Notes: generated by a model not told the origin, from the letters alone. A stretch of 64,000 nucleotides of DNA from Notospermus geniculatus (GCA_002633025.1 NMRB01001903.1:58529-122528); one strand, 5' to 3'; shown: positions 24,270 through 35,751, counted from the stretch's first letter. Made by a program: numbers and translations.

Positions 24270-24940
24270 GATTGTGAAAAATGACAAGCTGTTTCTCAAG
24301 TCTTATCGGTGTCTTCGCCCAAAATGCCGTCTCGTCCTTATGAATCGAGTGACATCTACCTAGATACGGGCCTATTCCACAGGTCTATCAGTTGGAAAAT
24401 GCGGCAGAACTCCCTGAATTGAGCGGTCTCGCATGAAAGATTTCGTCCGTTGAATTTGATGCTCAAATAACCTTTAGGCCCTAGCATAAATGACCCTACT
24501 CCGAGAAGTTAAGTAGATGAATATGACAGCCAAGTCTCCCATGAATAAACGATGAATAACTCAGGAAAAGTGACTTACTAATTGTAGGCCTACGTCACGT
24601 TCGGCGGCCGATTCCCGGTTGTATGATATTGGACTAACACGGATTCGTAACCAGGAAGTCAACGCCCATTCACTGAGATCAACACACGGAATGTCCTCCT
24701 GATCGATATTTGGCGACATAATCGTCTGGCCATTTCCTCAGCTCACGAGGCCAAGAGGGCAAACTTCCCAAGTGACATCTTCTCTCGTAATTAGATGGCT
24801 AATTAGTCAGGCAGTCATAATTACTAAATTAGGCCTATTCCGATAATGAGACACTGGCGCACGATCATTTAGTTTCGGTGTATCAAAACGGAAATTCATG
24901 CTAACGGAATATCCGCATTTAAGGAGTGCGCCAGGTCGTT

Positions 24941-25174
24941 TAAAGATAATGTATCACGGATATTTTTGCGGGCCACGAAAATCATTGTTTATTTACATTT
25001 TGTTTGTTTGTGTCCAGTCTTTCTTTGTCTTATGAGTAATTTTTTGGTGGTACGAATTCTTTTGATACCAAATTTGGGGGTTGGCATGTCCGAAAATTCC
25101 AAAATAACATAATGTAAACATCCATGTTTACAAACATTGAATGTAAACTATGAAGTCATGATACATTATCTTTA
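24941..25174. mobile_element. MITE with taaagataatgtatca TIRs
   Basis: The left end taaagataatgtatca (24941-24956) and the right end tgatacattatcttta (25159-25174) are exact reverse complements. The interior is AT-rich and non-coding. It lies just upstream of the membrane gene, so it may sit in its promoter region. Confidence 0.7.
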
Positions 25175-26613
25175 ACCCTCACGTCTTTTCGACCTCACCA
25201 GTTCGTGGTTTGCCCAAGTCATAATATCCATCTGGCGGAGGATCGTGGTACCAATCGAAATATCATTATAAAGCGAGTGACATTTCTCAGCGAATTTTGT
25301 CCATGATAAATTTGATATCAAGTCTTCAGACAATTAATAGGATGTATACAAACAACAAGGTGGAAATGGGAGCGCTGATACTTTATCTGTGGCTGAAATG
25401 GGTGCATATACAATCCTGTTGTAGGTGCATTAAAAGCCAGATGGTCAGTACAAAGACACACTCAGCTGTGCTCGTATCGGCGGAGGAGTGTTTTACCGGT
25501 TCATAAGGAATTGGGTAATCTCGCCGTGGTAGACTGATTCTCTACCCTTGTTACGCTCTGCTCGTATGTTACAGTGAACGAGAGGGCAGGCTACCAGTCT
25601 ACATGTTTGACGACGACCACAACGTATTGATATGCAGGTTCACACACAGAAATAGCACACATCTGTGTTTATCTGCAATAAATACATGATTTGAGGCATT
25701 TTGTGAGACTTCTACCGATTGATATTGGTGAATTTAATGTCTAGAAATTGTAGAAACATTAGGCCTAGCCCTAGGCCTGTGTAGGTCTACAAAGTCTACA
25801 GTCCACTCCATGATAGCCCCATAGGCATGTAGGCCTAGGCCTAGGCCTATAGACATGGCCCATAAATAACGGGACACCCGGTCCAGTTTTCGACCATCTC
25901 CTAAAGATCTTAGCAGAAATCAGATTTAGCGTTCCAATAATTTTATTCTTTTTGGCCATTGGAAAGAGGATTACTTCTGGATATTGGCAATCCAAAAATT
26001 TTGGAACCCAAATGATCGAAGATTTAGAAAAGAGTGATTTTATTCAGGCACTCATCAGAAAAATGGTCAAAATTCGTGTGTGCGGCGGGCGTGACGTTAC
26101 GTCATTGGCGTCACGACGCAACAGTTTCCAATGCTTTTCCACGGCAAAAACGTGCATTATGGAAACTTTGGAACTAAAATTTCAACTTCTATCGGTCTGC
26201 ACACCTGTGTTGACGAGATACACGCCATGCTGTTTACACAGGTTAAGTCTACTGGTAATTAGCTACAAGATGACTGGTCAATTGTTATGTTAAACTTTCT
26301 GGCTTTCGCACAATGAGGATTTCAAAATGGGATGCAAAAACCAACTTGGCAAACATAGCCCCGCAATCAATGGGCCATGTCTATAGTACTACTATACTAG
26401 GGCTAGGCCTATGGGGGTAGGCTATGGAGGTCATCTACTCTAGGCCTAGCCTAGGTAGGCCTAGGGCCTAGGCCTATGGCCTGATGATGATGCATGGAGG
26501 GTGACCATGATCATGTAGGCCTAGCATTAGCAATAGCATGTGTAGTCCACAGTAGGCCCACACTACACTATACACATATATAGGGTTAACTATTGTCTCA
26601 TTGATGATTTCAG
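25175..26613. other. Spacer before the PUS1-like gene, rich in aggcct words
   Basis: No gene is recognised. Between about 25755 and 26530 the words aggccta and taggcct and their overlaps recur many times, including near-palindromic runs such as aggcctaggcctaggcctat. An acceptor-like tgatttcag ends at 26613, which suggests that an upstream non-coding exon of the PUS1-like gene lies in this stretch. Confidence 0.5.
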
Positions 26614-26619
26614 GACCAG

Positions 26620-29600
26620 ATGTTTATGAAACTCATCCAGAGAGCAAACACATTCTTAAAATCAGCAGGGAAGGACAGATTGAGATTTATAAAGATGGCA
26701 GAAACTTTGGAAGCCTTGACGTCCAAGCGGGCTGCATCACCAGAGAAGGGAGATCAGGATTCAAAGAAATTAAAAGTGGATGATACATCGGGAGATCCTG
26801 TTTCTGCAGATGTTGTTGTCGCGAGTGAGAATGCAGCGAATTCTGAAATCGGAACAGTTGTTCTTCGGAAAAAGAAGGTGGCGCTGTTCATGATGTATTC
26901 TGGAGTCGGCTATTATGGGATGCAGGTCCAACAGGGGTGGGTCAGACTTAGCTACAGTTTGTTAAAATATCTTCTAACTGGATGTGTTTTAAATACATGT
27001 ACTTGTCTGCTGGGCAGTGTAGTCTTGCACTTCCAGGTGACACACCCCTCCTCTGGTGGGATATGGATTGTTATAAACATAACTCAAGATTTCTCTTTAT
27101 TCAGAGACTCTGGTCATCAGACCATTGAAGGGGAACTGATGGAGGTGCTGAAGTCTGTTGGTGCTATACCTGAAGAACATGTCTTACATCCACAAAAGGT
27201 AAAAATGCTGTTGACCACTTTGGTTTAGGTACTGATTGATGTTCTGCACAAATTCCAAGAAGATTCCATGCCGTCCTGGCTTGTGCGCTGACAGTTCTTT
27301 CTGATAATGAGCAAAACGTTCCAAGTGTCTTGTGAATTCAGAATCAGAACTAATTCTGTCCTCTCTTCTTTCAAGATGTCATTCCAACGGGCAGCGAGAA
27401 CAGACAAAGGTGTATCAGCTGCTGGAAACTGTGTCTCATTAAAGATAGGTATCCTCTAGTTTGAATAAGAGTAAAGTGTAAAACACCAGTGCAATCTGAT
27501 TGGTCTCTTATTCCATCTGTCTGTTCTGACTTTGATTTCCAAAATCCAACAAAGTAAGGATGCAACAAAGGATTTTAAACACAATACAAGATTTTTCCAT
27601 GACATTTTTCTGAACATTTTCGTGACCTATTGTTCTGGTTGACTGTCTGTTTTCTTCTCTTTTTACCTGTTGCATAATATCCCCAACCTCAAGGAAAAAA
27701 TCAACACAGCATTGCCAGAACCGATTAAAGTGATAGGTAAGTCATTTTACTCTTAAACCGATTATTCTTTAAAAGGGCTTGGCATTGATACTGGTCAGGA
27801 GAAACTTGTTATACATGCTGCTTTCATCGCTTACCTATGCATCAAAATACTCAAATGAGTGGTATGGAAGAGGCCTAGCTCCATTTGCCTGTGGCTATCA
27901 TATGATAATTTCTGTCATTTTGTTCTTGCAGATATTATCCGGACGACTGCCACTTTCGACAGTAAAAATTACTGTGATGCCCGCACATACTCATACATGT
28001 TACCAACATTCGCTTTCACTCCAGTTGAAGAAGTGAGTTCTTGAGCAATCCTGTTCCTGTTCAATCCTGTTCAAATATCTGATTTCAGTCCGTGACACTG
28101 AAATCTGTTTTTGTTGTGTTGTTTGTCTTGACGTCACCAGATGGCATCACAGTCTTTGTATGTGATACATGTACTTGGAACAGAAAGGAGGCTGTAGATC
28201 TTGGGGCTGATGTCACAGTGTCTGTAACGACTGTGCCCCTTACCAGCCTTGAGAGAAAGGTCAGCCAGCCTTGACTTGCAAGTCAAGCCTTGAGATGCTC
28301 ATTGGGTTTATTACTTGGTCCTTACAGCTCAGCTAGATCTTTCTTGTTTTGTAACTCCTGAAAATCTTTAATGATATCTGAATCCTATTTCCAGGTTGTC
28401 TTCCAGTCGTTCAGGGCCCCTGATGGTATGATCAAGCGAGTCAATGACATCCTGTCCATTTATAAAGGGACACACAATTTTCACAATTTCACATCAGGAA
28501 AGTAAGTTCAGTCTGACCAATAGGGACTTTCAGCAAGGCTCCGTATCATCGATCCGTATCACGTATGACGTATGACTTTAATAGAAAATGCATTAGCTCG
28601 ATACGTCATACGTGACACGGATCGACAATACGGAGCCTTGCTGAAAGTCCCTAATGTTTGGATCACTTACCTCTACTGGACTGGAAGTATCCAGAAAATG
28701 TGGGAGATGTTTCTTGGGAGTGAAGAAGCTGTGGTTGATTGTGTTGATTGCTTGTCGAGGGCTTGGCAACAAGTGTAATGCTTTCTAACTCATTGAGGTA
28801 GCTTTGAACTTACCTGGTGGACTGTTCCTGCACCCGCATTATCTACTCAGATTTAAATCGTCATTGATTTGTGTTCCAGGAAACCGAACGAGATGAGCGC
28901 CAACCGTTTTATCATCGACATGAAATGTAGCGAACCGTTTATTCAGGATGACGTGGAGTTTGCTGTCATCACGGTCAAGGGACAGAGTTTCATGTTACAC
29001 CAGATTAGAAAAATGATAGGTAGAGTGTCTCATCCTGAAAGTTGTTCTCCTGTGTTCATGCATAAAGTTGTCGGGTACCCAGTTGAGTATATAAGTGTTA
29101 CTTTGACGTACACGACAGTAATTTATATCAAAGATCGTTTCCTGAATAATTGTGCTTTTCTTGCAGGTTTGATGATTGCTGTGATGCGTGGTTTGGCAAG
29201 CGTCGACTCCATTCAAAAGGCATTTGGTCCATACAAAGTGGATGTGCCAAAGGCACCAGGATTAGGTCTTATGCTGGAAAAGGTATTCTTGTCTTGAGAT
29301 ACTATGTACTTCATACCTGCCAAATCTCGCCTTGCTCTTATCCATCCTGTAGCTTTCTATCGTTGACTTTAATGAGAAAATGACTGTTGCCATGCTATGT
29401 TGGTTAGTATTCAGTATTATGTATCAGTTTACCTATGTAGGTGGATGAAACTCGTAGTTAAGACAAGTATGAAAACATTGTATTTGTCTATTCCAGCTTC
29501 ATTACGACACTTACAACCGTCGATATGGCAATGATGGCTTGCACAGGCCACTAGAGTTCGATGTTTACCATGATGACATTGAAGAGTTTAAGAAAAAGTT

Positions 29601-30339
29601 CATCTATTCCACAATGATCAACACTGAGAAAAAAGAGAAAAGGTATCCTTTTGGAATGACTGTGCGTGAGGAGTCATTTACCGTAGTCGTAAAAAACCAA
29701 AATAAAAATCNNNNNNNCCTCCTCCTTTGTGATTTGTTCGTAACCATAGGCGACATTCCACAGGTGAGTTTTCTTCCACGAGTTGGCTTTCTATGGGCAA
29801 CTCACCCATAGAAAACTACAGGCATTCAAGTCCTATGGAAACGAAAGTGGTGAATTGTCCATTTAAAGCCAGCTGGCATGAGAAGACTCAGGTGGATGAG
29901 CGCCTTAGATGCAATAAAAACAAAGAAATATCAAAAATAGATCAAGGCCTATTATATTCATAAAGCCTTGCTAGCTCAGTCAGTTCTTTGGTGTGTACAA
30001 ACTGGGCACCAAGGCAGGTAACAAAGCCTAGCAATGTTATACATGTAAGAATATGGGCCCAGATAATAATTTTTTTTGGCAATATTTGAGATTTGAACCT
30101 TGACCTCTATGCAGTATGATGAATTGGATGAGTACATTGTTCAGTCACAATTACGACTACCGGGTGAACATTGATATGCCTGTGAGGAGTGAAATAGGAA
30201 CAGGCCGAGCAGAGTTCCTGGTGGAGAAAGGAGAAAAGAGGAAGGAAACGCCTTCATCGGAATCTGAAAAGGGGAAGGAAACACCTTCATTGGAATCTGA
30301 AAATGGAAAGGAAACAGCTGCTTTGAAATCTGAAATGGG
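26620..30339 (+). CDS. PUS1: tRNA pseudouridine synthase PUS1 (TruA family), 10 coding exons
   Basis: Pseudouridine synthases of this family isomerise uridines in tRNA, in nucleus and mitochondria for PUS1. Exons: 26620-26936, 27105-27198, 27376-27448, 27694-27736, 27932-28032, 28395-28501, 28880-29019, 29167-29282, 29497-29642 and 30115-30339. All junctions keep frame except exon 3 to 4, where about eight residues and one base appear to be missing, perhaps a micro-exon. Family motifs appear in order: [10 protein letters not shown], then ARTDKGVSA with the catalytic Asp (about residue 147), [56 protein letters not shown] and [11 protein letters not shown], then a NWMSTL segment that matches the end of vertebrate PUS1. 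Two in-frame ATGs (26620, 26695) bracket a basic N-terminal stretch that could be a mitochondrial presequence. The tail has three diverged [11 protein letters not shown]-like repeats before an N at 30340. Identification is firm; the true stop is not known. Confidence 0.9.
28521..28653. mobile_element. Hairpin MITE in a PUS1 intron
   Basis: The left terminus tagggactttcagcaaggct is the exact reverse complement of the right terminus, and pairing continues almost to the centre through ccgtat and cgtatgacgtat. The 133-bp element is non-coding. It lies in the intron after exon 6 and shares cacggatc with the hairpin at 11282. Confidence 0.85.
29643..30114 (+). other. Probable U12-type (minor spliceosome) intron of PUS1
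   Basis: The donor is GTATCCTTTT, a full match to the minor-class 5' splice site core. The 3' end has AACCTTGAC, close to the U12 branch consensus, with the presumptive branch A at 30103, 11 nt from the AG at 30113-30114, and no polypyrimidine tract. The other PUS1 introns (apart from intron 3, GTATCCTC) have ordinary GTAAG, GTGAG or similar donors. A 7-N gap lies inside. This is a sequence-based classification. Confidence 0.7.
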
Positions 30340-30340
30340 N

Positions 30341-31249
30341 GATGACTTTAAAAGTATATACGCAGCAGGAAGTCAGATCCCGTCCGTGGTGCAGACGCCC
30401 AAAGACCACTATTACATCAATGATAATACCGAACACGAATTGGAGGTGGTTTTGTCGCCGGTGAGCGATCGTTGGGAAAACGCAAGTCGAACGGAATACA
30501 CCATGTATTGTAGGGAGACCACTACACGCATTGACGGCAAGTTAGAGTATTCACTGTCGCCGAAGAAAAGCATCTTTTCTCCGACTGTCGATAAAATGGC
30601 GAAGACTGGTAATATAGGCCGCGTGTGTAGGTTTTCTATGCCAGATAACCTCGAGAGCGCGATGGTGGCCATGTCAGTTGGGGTAGAAAACGCTCATCAT
30701 AGACTCCAGTTCCAGATCTCACTGAGGAGTCAGTTGAGGAGGTCCAACGTCCCTGGAGTGGCCGTAGCTGTTATGTCAGGCAGGGTCATTCTTGGTGAAG
30801 CAGGAACGCCAGTACTACCAACATCAGATGATAGGATTCAGTTCTACTGCATCGCCGAGGCGTCTAGCTCACCTGCAATAGCCGTTGCTAAGGGGAAAGA
30901 TATTGACAACGGCAGATTCCAACTTTTGCAGCCAGGACCAGAGTTCTCCCCGCGTTGGTTTTATAGTTTTAGGGCTTTTGATACGAAGAGTCCGGTTGGA
31001 ATCCTTGATGAAGAGGACTACATATGCAGCGCAGCAAGCGGTGATGTAGTCACTAGCCAAAAATTCAAATTGCTTAGATTTGAAGCAGTCAAACTTGAGA
31101 GTGTGGATCCCGTCACAATATATATTGATGAATATTTGGTTAATGATGTAAGTGAAATTTTAACACCTATGCCTATAGATGAGTTGCAGAAATCGAATTA
31201 CGTCGTCATTGTCACATCAACGCCACCAAAGTCAAACCAGACGTCATAA
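30341..31249 (+). CDS. Unknown protein segment, in frame with PUS1 across one N
   Basis: About 302 codons stay open from the N at 30340 to a TAA at 31249. The frame is continuous with the last PUS1 exon if the N stands for exactly one base. I recognise no domain. Visible features are cysteine motifs EYTMYC, IGRVCRF, IQFYCIAEAS and DEEDYICSAAS. The last pair resembles the Y-x-C surroundings of immunoglobulin-like folds, but the expected core Trp is not seen. Known PUS1 proteins end shortly after the NWMSTL region, so this is either a lineage-specific C-terminal extension or a separate gene joined by the assembly gap. Confidence 0.5.
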   Translation, partial: DDFKSIYAAGSQIPSVVQTPKDHYYINDNTEHELEVVLSPVSDRWENASRTEYTMYCRETTTRIDGKLEYSLSPKKSIFSPTVDKMAKTGNIGRVCRFSMPDNLESAMVAMSVGVENAHHRLQFQISLRSQLRRSNVPGVAVAVMSGRVILGEAGTPVLPTSDDRIQFYCIAEASSSPAIAVAKGKDIDNGRFQLLQPGPEFSPRWFYSFRAFDTKSPVGILDEEDYICSAASGDVVTSQKFKLLRFEAVKLESVDPVTIYIDEYLVNDVSEILTPMPIDELQKSNYVVIVTSTPPKSNQTS

Positions 31250-31449
31250 CCGCCGCTCTGCCTGACGAACGAATCCAAAAGACTGATCGCAACAATCTCG
31301 TGGGCAAACCGGTTGATGCCCAGGTGCGACGGCGTTATACATGACGTATGGTTTGAACTTTGACCTAATTCTGTTTCAGCAATTCATCTATAGACTACGC
31401 GTAGGCCTGTGCTTGAATTTTTAGATACGTAATTTTATAGCCTATGCCG

Positions 31450-31745
31450 ACCCGAAGTGTGGACCCTGATAGCCCTAGTGGCTACCACGTCCGCTTAGCA
31501 AGCGCCAGGTCTCGGATTCGAATCCACCCCGGGCCATATTGGATTTCACTCCCGGTTTTTCAGTCCGTCGCATGGGCGCATGGGACAGTAAGCCGTGGTG
31601 CCTTGTACCTCGTATCTTTGCAAGGGCAAGTAAAAGACCCCGTCTATCAAAGTGAGGAACATGAGTAGCTTGTGATGGCCTCTTCCGTACTAAGCATGGC
31701 CAATAATGCTATTATAGCATCCCTGACGAAAAAAAAATGAAATAC
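31450..31745 (+). repeat. tRNA-derived SINE
   Basis: The head contains tagccctagtggctaccacg (A-box region) and cggattcgaatccacc (B-box) with tRNA-like spacing. A tRNA-unrelated body follows, including gccttgtacctcg and gcaagtaaaagacccc. The 3' end is an A-rich run near 31730. Structure and length fit a short retroposon. Confidence 0.7.
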
Positions 31746-31920
31746 AATGCACAAATACAAATACATGTACCCGATAATGGCTTGGAAGCTGTTTTTATAC
31801 ATCCTGTTTTGTTTTCCAGACCCGAACAGTCAGCTGCAGGACCAAATCGGGAAACCCAGCACCAACTATTAGATTTTACGGGTCTCGGGATTATATATAT
31901 TATAATAGACATTACAGCAT

Positions 31921-32167
31921 GAGGGGCCCGATGGATATAATTGAAGGACTAAAAGAGGCTGAAATAACGGATTCAGAATTCTTTGACGTGGATGTGACAA
32001 CGGCAAATGGCGGGGCGCAAGGCACACTGACCATTCGAAACATGAGGAATGTGGTCAGTTCCGATCTGAACGGATTTGATTACGACCAGAACTCGTACAC
32101 TATCTATTGCGTCGCTTTTAATAAGTACGACATGGATACACAAATAGCGCTTTATTTGTTTTTGTGA
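31921..32167 (+). CDS. Possible exon of the unknown gene at 30341
   Basis: An 82-codon frame follows a good acceptor (acattacag, ending at 31919). It encodes GTLTIRNMRN and then SYTIYCVAFNKYD, which resembles the EYTMYC and IQFYCIAEAS segments in the 30341-31249 frame and could be a further module of the same protein. The frame closes with TGA. No donor and no continuation are clear, so it could be a terminal exon or a relic. Confidence 0.3.
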
Positions 32168-32830
32168 AGTTGGCAGCACATCCCACAGACATGAGTCCCT
32201 ATAATAATGGTGTGAGCGGTCAAAATATGTCATCTTATCGTTGTAGTTTAGGAGGCCTGGAGATATAATTGCCAATTTTTGTGTTTCACCCACACAGGGT
32301 GAAAAAGGTCAGAAAATCTCACATTTTATGAAATATTTCCTCACAAACAATCATGTTGAGACTGATTTTTTATCGATGGCAAATAATAGCAAAAGTTAGG
32401 GAATTATTTTGCTGTTTTCATGCTGATTTTGAACATTTTGCAAAAGTCCTTTGTTTTCCTAATTGACAGTTTACGTCATATTTTTCACATGCCATTATCA
32501 AGTTTATATTATAAGGTATAACACCTGGGCCCATATTCACAAAACGACTTAAGTCTTAAGTATGACACCCTTTGTTCAACACAAAAGATAAGTATCACAC
32601 TTTGACTTATTAATAAGTATGTTTATGAAAAATATGGAGTCTGAAGTTTTTGTAAAGATCAGCCATCTGTAAGGTAATGAAAAATGAGTTTGGAAAAATG
32701 TCCCGAAAAAGAACTTCCCCGGTAGATGATGTTTTCTCAGACGTTGCATTAACCCTCCATGACCGACATCGATGTACAATCAGTGGTGACCTCCAAACGA
32801 CAAAGCCTACATGTATTAAACTAATATTTA

Positions 32831-33251
32831 CATTCGGAACACCTGAGGCGAACTGCTTATCTGTCCACTGGGCGGCGCATTTCACCTCGGACACAAGTCC
32901 AAGGCAGCCATATTGTTTATCAACAAACCCACGTAACCGACCGTGGGACTATTTTGGCCGAATTTTGGCCTTTAAGGTGTTCAACTTTATTTGCTGGATA
33001 AGTTGAGGCATATTATATATAAACGTACCGGTACCTCGCCCATTCTGCCAATTATTGATCAATAACGCAACATTTTTGTGTGACCTATTTCGTTCATACG
33101 CAGGGTGTGATGAGGCGGCCGCATTCAAACCCACAGAAAATGAAGGGAATCCTTGCGCATTCAAGATGGCTGCCTTGGAATTGTGTCCGAGGGGAAATGC
33201 GAGCCGTCACGGAAATTGCCGAGCAGTTGCCTTCGGAAGTTACCAATTAAC
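32831..33251. mobile_element. Copy of a 0.42-kb TIR element
   Basis: It is alignable base by base with 54870-55296, sharing gcgaactgcttatctgtc, accgaccgtgg/accgatcgtgg and gattcaagatggctgcc-like words. The left end cattcggaac is intact, while the right end has degenerated. The copies differ by substitutions and small indels. Confidence 0.85.
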
Positions 33252-33424
33252 CGTTGGGTGGCGCTTTTTAAAGACATCGCAATTCAAAGACAAGACGTTC
33301 ATACTTTTCAAAAACGTTTTCAAATTAAGACGTTGGGTGGCGCCTCATTACAGCCTAACCCTCGCGCAAGTTCATCAAATCAAGTATGGAAGATTTTATA
33401 TAGAATTGCGCGAGACCGAGGCTG

Positions 33425-33490
33425 TGAGGGGTCGATCGGATCCAATCGGATTGAAAATGTTGTTTTTTGGCTTGTCGTCTAAACGGCCCT
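33425..33490. repeat. Fragment of the gtttagacgaca MITE family
   Basis: The segment has gtcgatcggatccaatcgga and ttttttggcttgtcgtctaa, matching the right end of the element at 18382-18622. The left half is missing. Confidence 0.7.
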
Positions 33491-33601
33491 ATTATTCACT
33501 TTTGAAAATGTCGTAAAGACAGAAAAAACCGGTTTAAGGAATACATTATTAGAATTTCAGCCAATGTTTATTTTATTTTCTTATTGACACCACTAATACA
33601 C

Positions 33602-33915
33602 TAGTCTCGTGCCACCAGACTCTTGCAATTTCCAATAATTTTCCAATTTTAGAGTCTGGTCCGTATGGTTACTTTGACTTGTAATGTTGTAAACCATCAT
33701 GGCGGACAATCTACGCGATGACTGATGACGTAGAACACAACTACACTGCACTGCTTGCATGCATGCATAATACACTGGTAGTGACTAGCCAATCAGCGAA
33801 GCTCCCCTTATTTTGAATTTTCGGAATAAGAAAATTCAATGAGAATTGCGTTCCGTGCTAGACCCTCGGTCTGGCGACCTCGGAGTATGACCGAGGGGCT
33901 GGTTGCGCGAGACTA
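33602..33915. mobile_element. MITE with 9-bp target duplication (ctaatacac)
   Basis: Termini are tagtctcgtgccaccag and ctggttgcgcgagacta, imperfect inverted complements. The 9-mer ctaatacac directly abuts both ends (33593-33601 and 33916-33924). The 314-bp element has no coding capacity. A 9-bp duplication fits Mutator-like insertion; an 8-bp hAT reading is less natural here. Confidence 0.75.
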
Positions 33916-33924
33916 CTAATACAC

Positions 33925-35026
33925 ATGTTTTTCAGTTAGATTTTCTAATTTTCATACGCATTACTATACATGTACGTGATGGGGTACAGTACTAGACACA
34001 TACTAGTACGGGAATCATACAGTACAAGGTATAGGCTACATTCATATATACTCTAACCTCTTAGATGTAAAACCAGTTCCAAATATTCCAGTCAAGGCCT
34101 AGGACCACCCACCATTTATGATCTTTTTGAGGGTATTGTGTTTTGGGCAGTGATCACCAGGTCGTGACAACCTCAGTTCGCCATGTAATAGTGTGAGTTG
34201 AGGACCACTGATGTAATGCGTACCACCGTCTCCTGCACGCCATTGTGTGTCATTGGTAATCGCACAGCTTGGTGACGTAAGATGTGCCATCAAGGTCACA
34301 ACTGTGGTCAGTTTCTTCAAATTTCTTGCATCAGGAACTCCATTTTCCTATAAAAGAGCCACGTCAACCCAAACAATATGTCTTGATTGAGCAAGCAGAA
34401 GTTCATGACTTGGTCAACAAAATACTGGATTGTTCCCCCTATACCGCGCAGTCTACAAACGTAAAATTATCATACTGAGGCGGACAAGCGCCTATTTTCC
34501 ACGCCTACCATGCCCATGCTCTTCACTCATGAATACTGATTTGATCAGTTGTACCCTCGTGAACTTGGCCAGGAATGCCGCCCTGGGAATATGGGGAATG
34601 CGTTAACAGGTGAACAATAGTCGATCAATGGCCAGGCAATCTAACAACCCCTGTTGATCACTCGGCGACTTCCGACGGGTTTTCNCGTCTAACATGGACT
34701 GAAAAATGCAGATGATGTGACAAATGTATTCCTGGTAGTTGTGGAAATACACGGGTGACACTTGTGCATAATTCAAAACAGGTTTATTGGAATGAATGGA
34801 AATTTTCGGATACTTATGAGCGACAGTGGTCATTACCCGGGGGAAAAAAATGGCGTGTCCACCGAAGCTGGCACCGCGTCGTGCGTATTCACTGCTGGCA
34901 CTTTCTCCTTCGCATTGCTCGTCCGGTGTCTGAAAATATCGAATGGTAGTATTAAACTCATCACTTCGACGATGTTGCGATATTGCATGAAGACTCGTTG
35001 AAACTATTGAAAAGACTACTCGGTGT
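33925..35026. other. No gene recognised
   Basis: Only short frames are present. A one-base gap (N) is at 34685. The ApoL-like gene on the - strand may have a terminal exon here, but I could not place one. Confidence 0.4.
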
Positions 35027-35160
35027 TGTATTGCGGAGCGCGGTGGCGCAGTGTTAACCTACACACTCGTGACCGAAAAGCCGACGGTTCGATTACAGGT
35101 CGCCACTGGTCTGAACGAGTGACTGAATGGGCTGCCGCTCCTTGAGAAAGGTGACTGGAG
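35027..35160 (+). repeat. tRNA-like SINE head
   Basis: gcgcggtggcgcagtgttaa resembles an A-box region and gacggttcgattac a B-box, spaced as in a tRNA. The rest shows no cloverleaf good enough to call a functional tRNA. Confidence 0.5.
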
Positions 35161-35480
35161 AGACTGGGGTAAAAATGTGAACTGCTTTTCAAACTGAATT
35201 ACAGTGAATTACAGCAAAAGCTATCATCATCTCAACATGCTTGGTGTTTCGCATTAATCGACCAATTGGGCAGGGACAAACCATCATTGCCCGTGCTCGG
35301 TGGACTATCCAGACGACAAGTTCCTCACAACCATGCTCAGCAAGTGCTGATTAGATCTGTTTTATTGAGACCTTGACGATTTTTGTTTTCTAATCCAGAA
35401 AGAAAAAAATATCATCCATCAAAGGAGAGATTGTAAAAAAAGATTAGATGGCGTTAATCACAAGAATGTAGTTATGTTAC

Positions 35481-35731
35481 TAGACTGGTCCCCTGTCGTA
35501 GTTATCGCTTCACTACTACGACAGGCATTTTGAACGCCAACTCGGCATGTGATTGGTCAGCCAAACGCCATCAGCGGTCGCGCCATGAGTCATCATATTT
35601 TTAGAGACTCCCGCAACGTTACGAGCCTTTATTGCTCATTTGCATACGTGTGTCAGAAAACAGGCAAACATGGCGGACGCGGCCTGTCGTAGTAGTTGAG
35701 GAACGGAGCGGTACGACAGGGGACCAGTCTA
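35481..35731. mobile_element. MITE with perfect 20-bp TIRs
   Basis: tagactggtcccctgtcgta (35481-35500) is the exact reverse complement of 35712-35731. Sub-terminal actactacgacag and ctgtcgtagtagt form a second inverted pair. The 251-bp element ends 20 bases from the 3' boundary of an ApoL-like exon (35752), so its insertion is in the following intron. Confidence 0.9.
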
Positions 35732-35751
35732 TTATGTTACAAGTAGCCTAC

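Noticed and set aside
28092-28274. Possible extra PUS1 exon between exons 5 and 6
   Set aside because: Entry at the only good acceptor in phase 0 reaches a stop, and exon 5 joins directly to the exon at 28395 in the right phase.
35027-35110. tRNA gene
   Set aside because: A/B-box-like words are present but no cloverleaf forms; treated as a SINE head. The same applies at 31450 and 41330.
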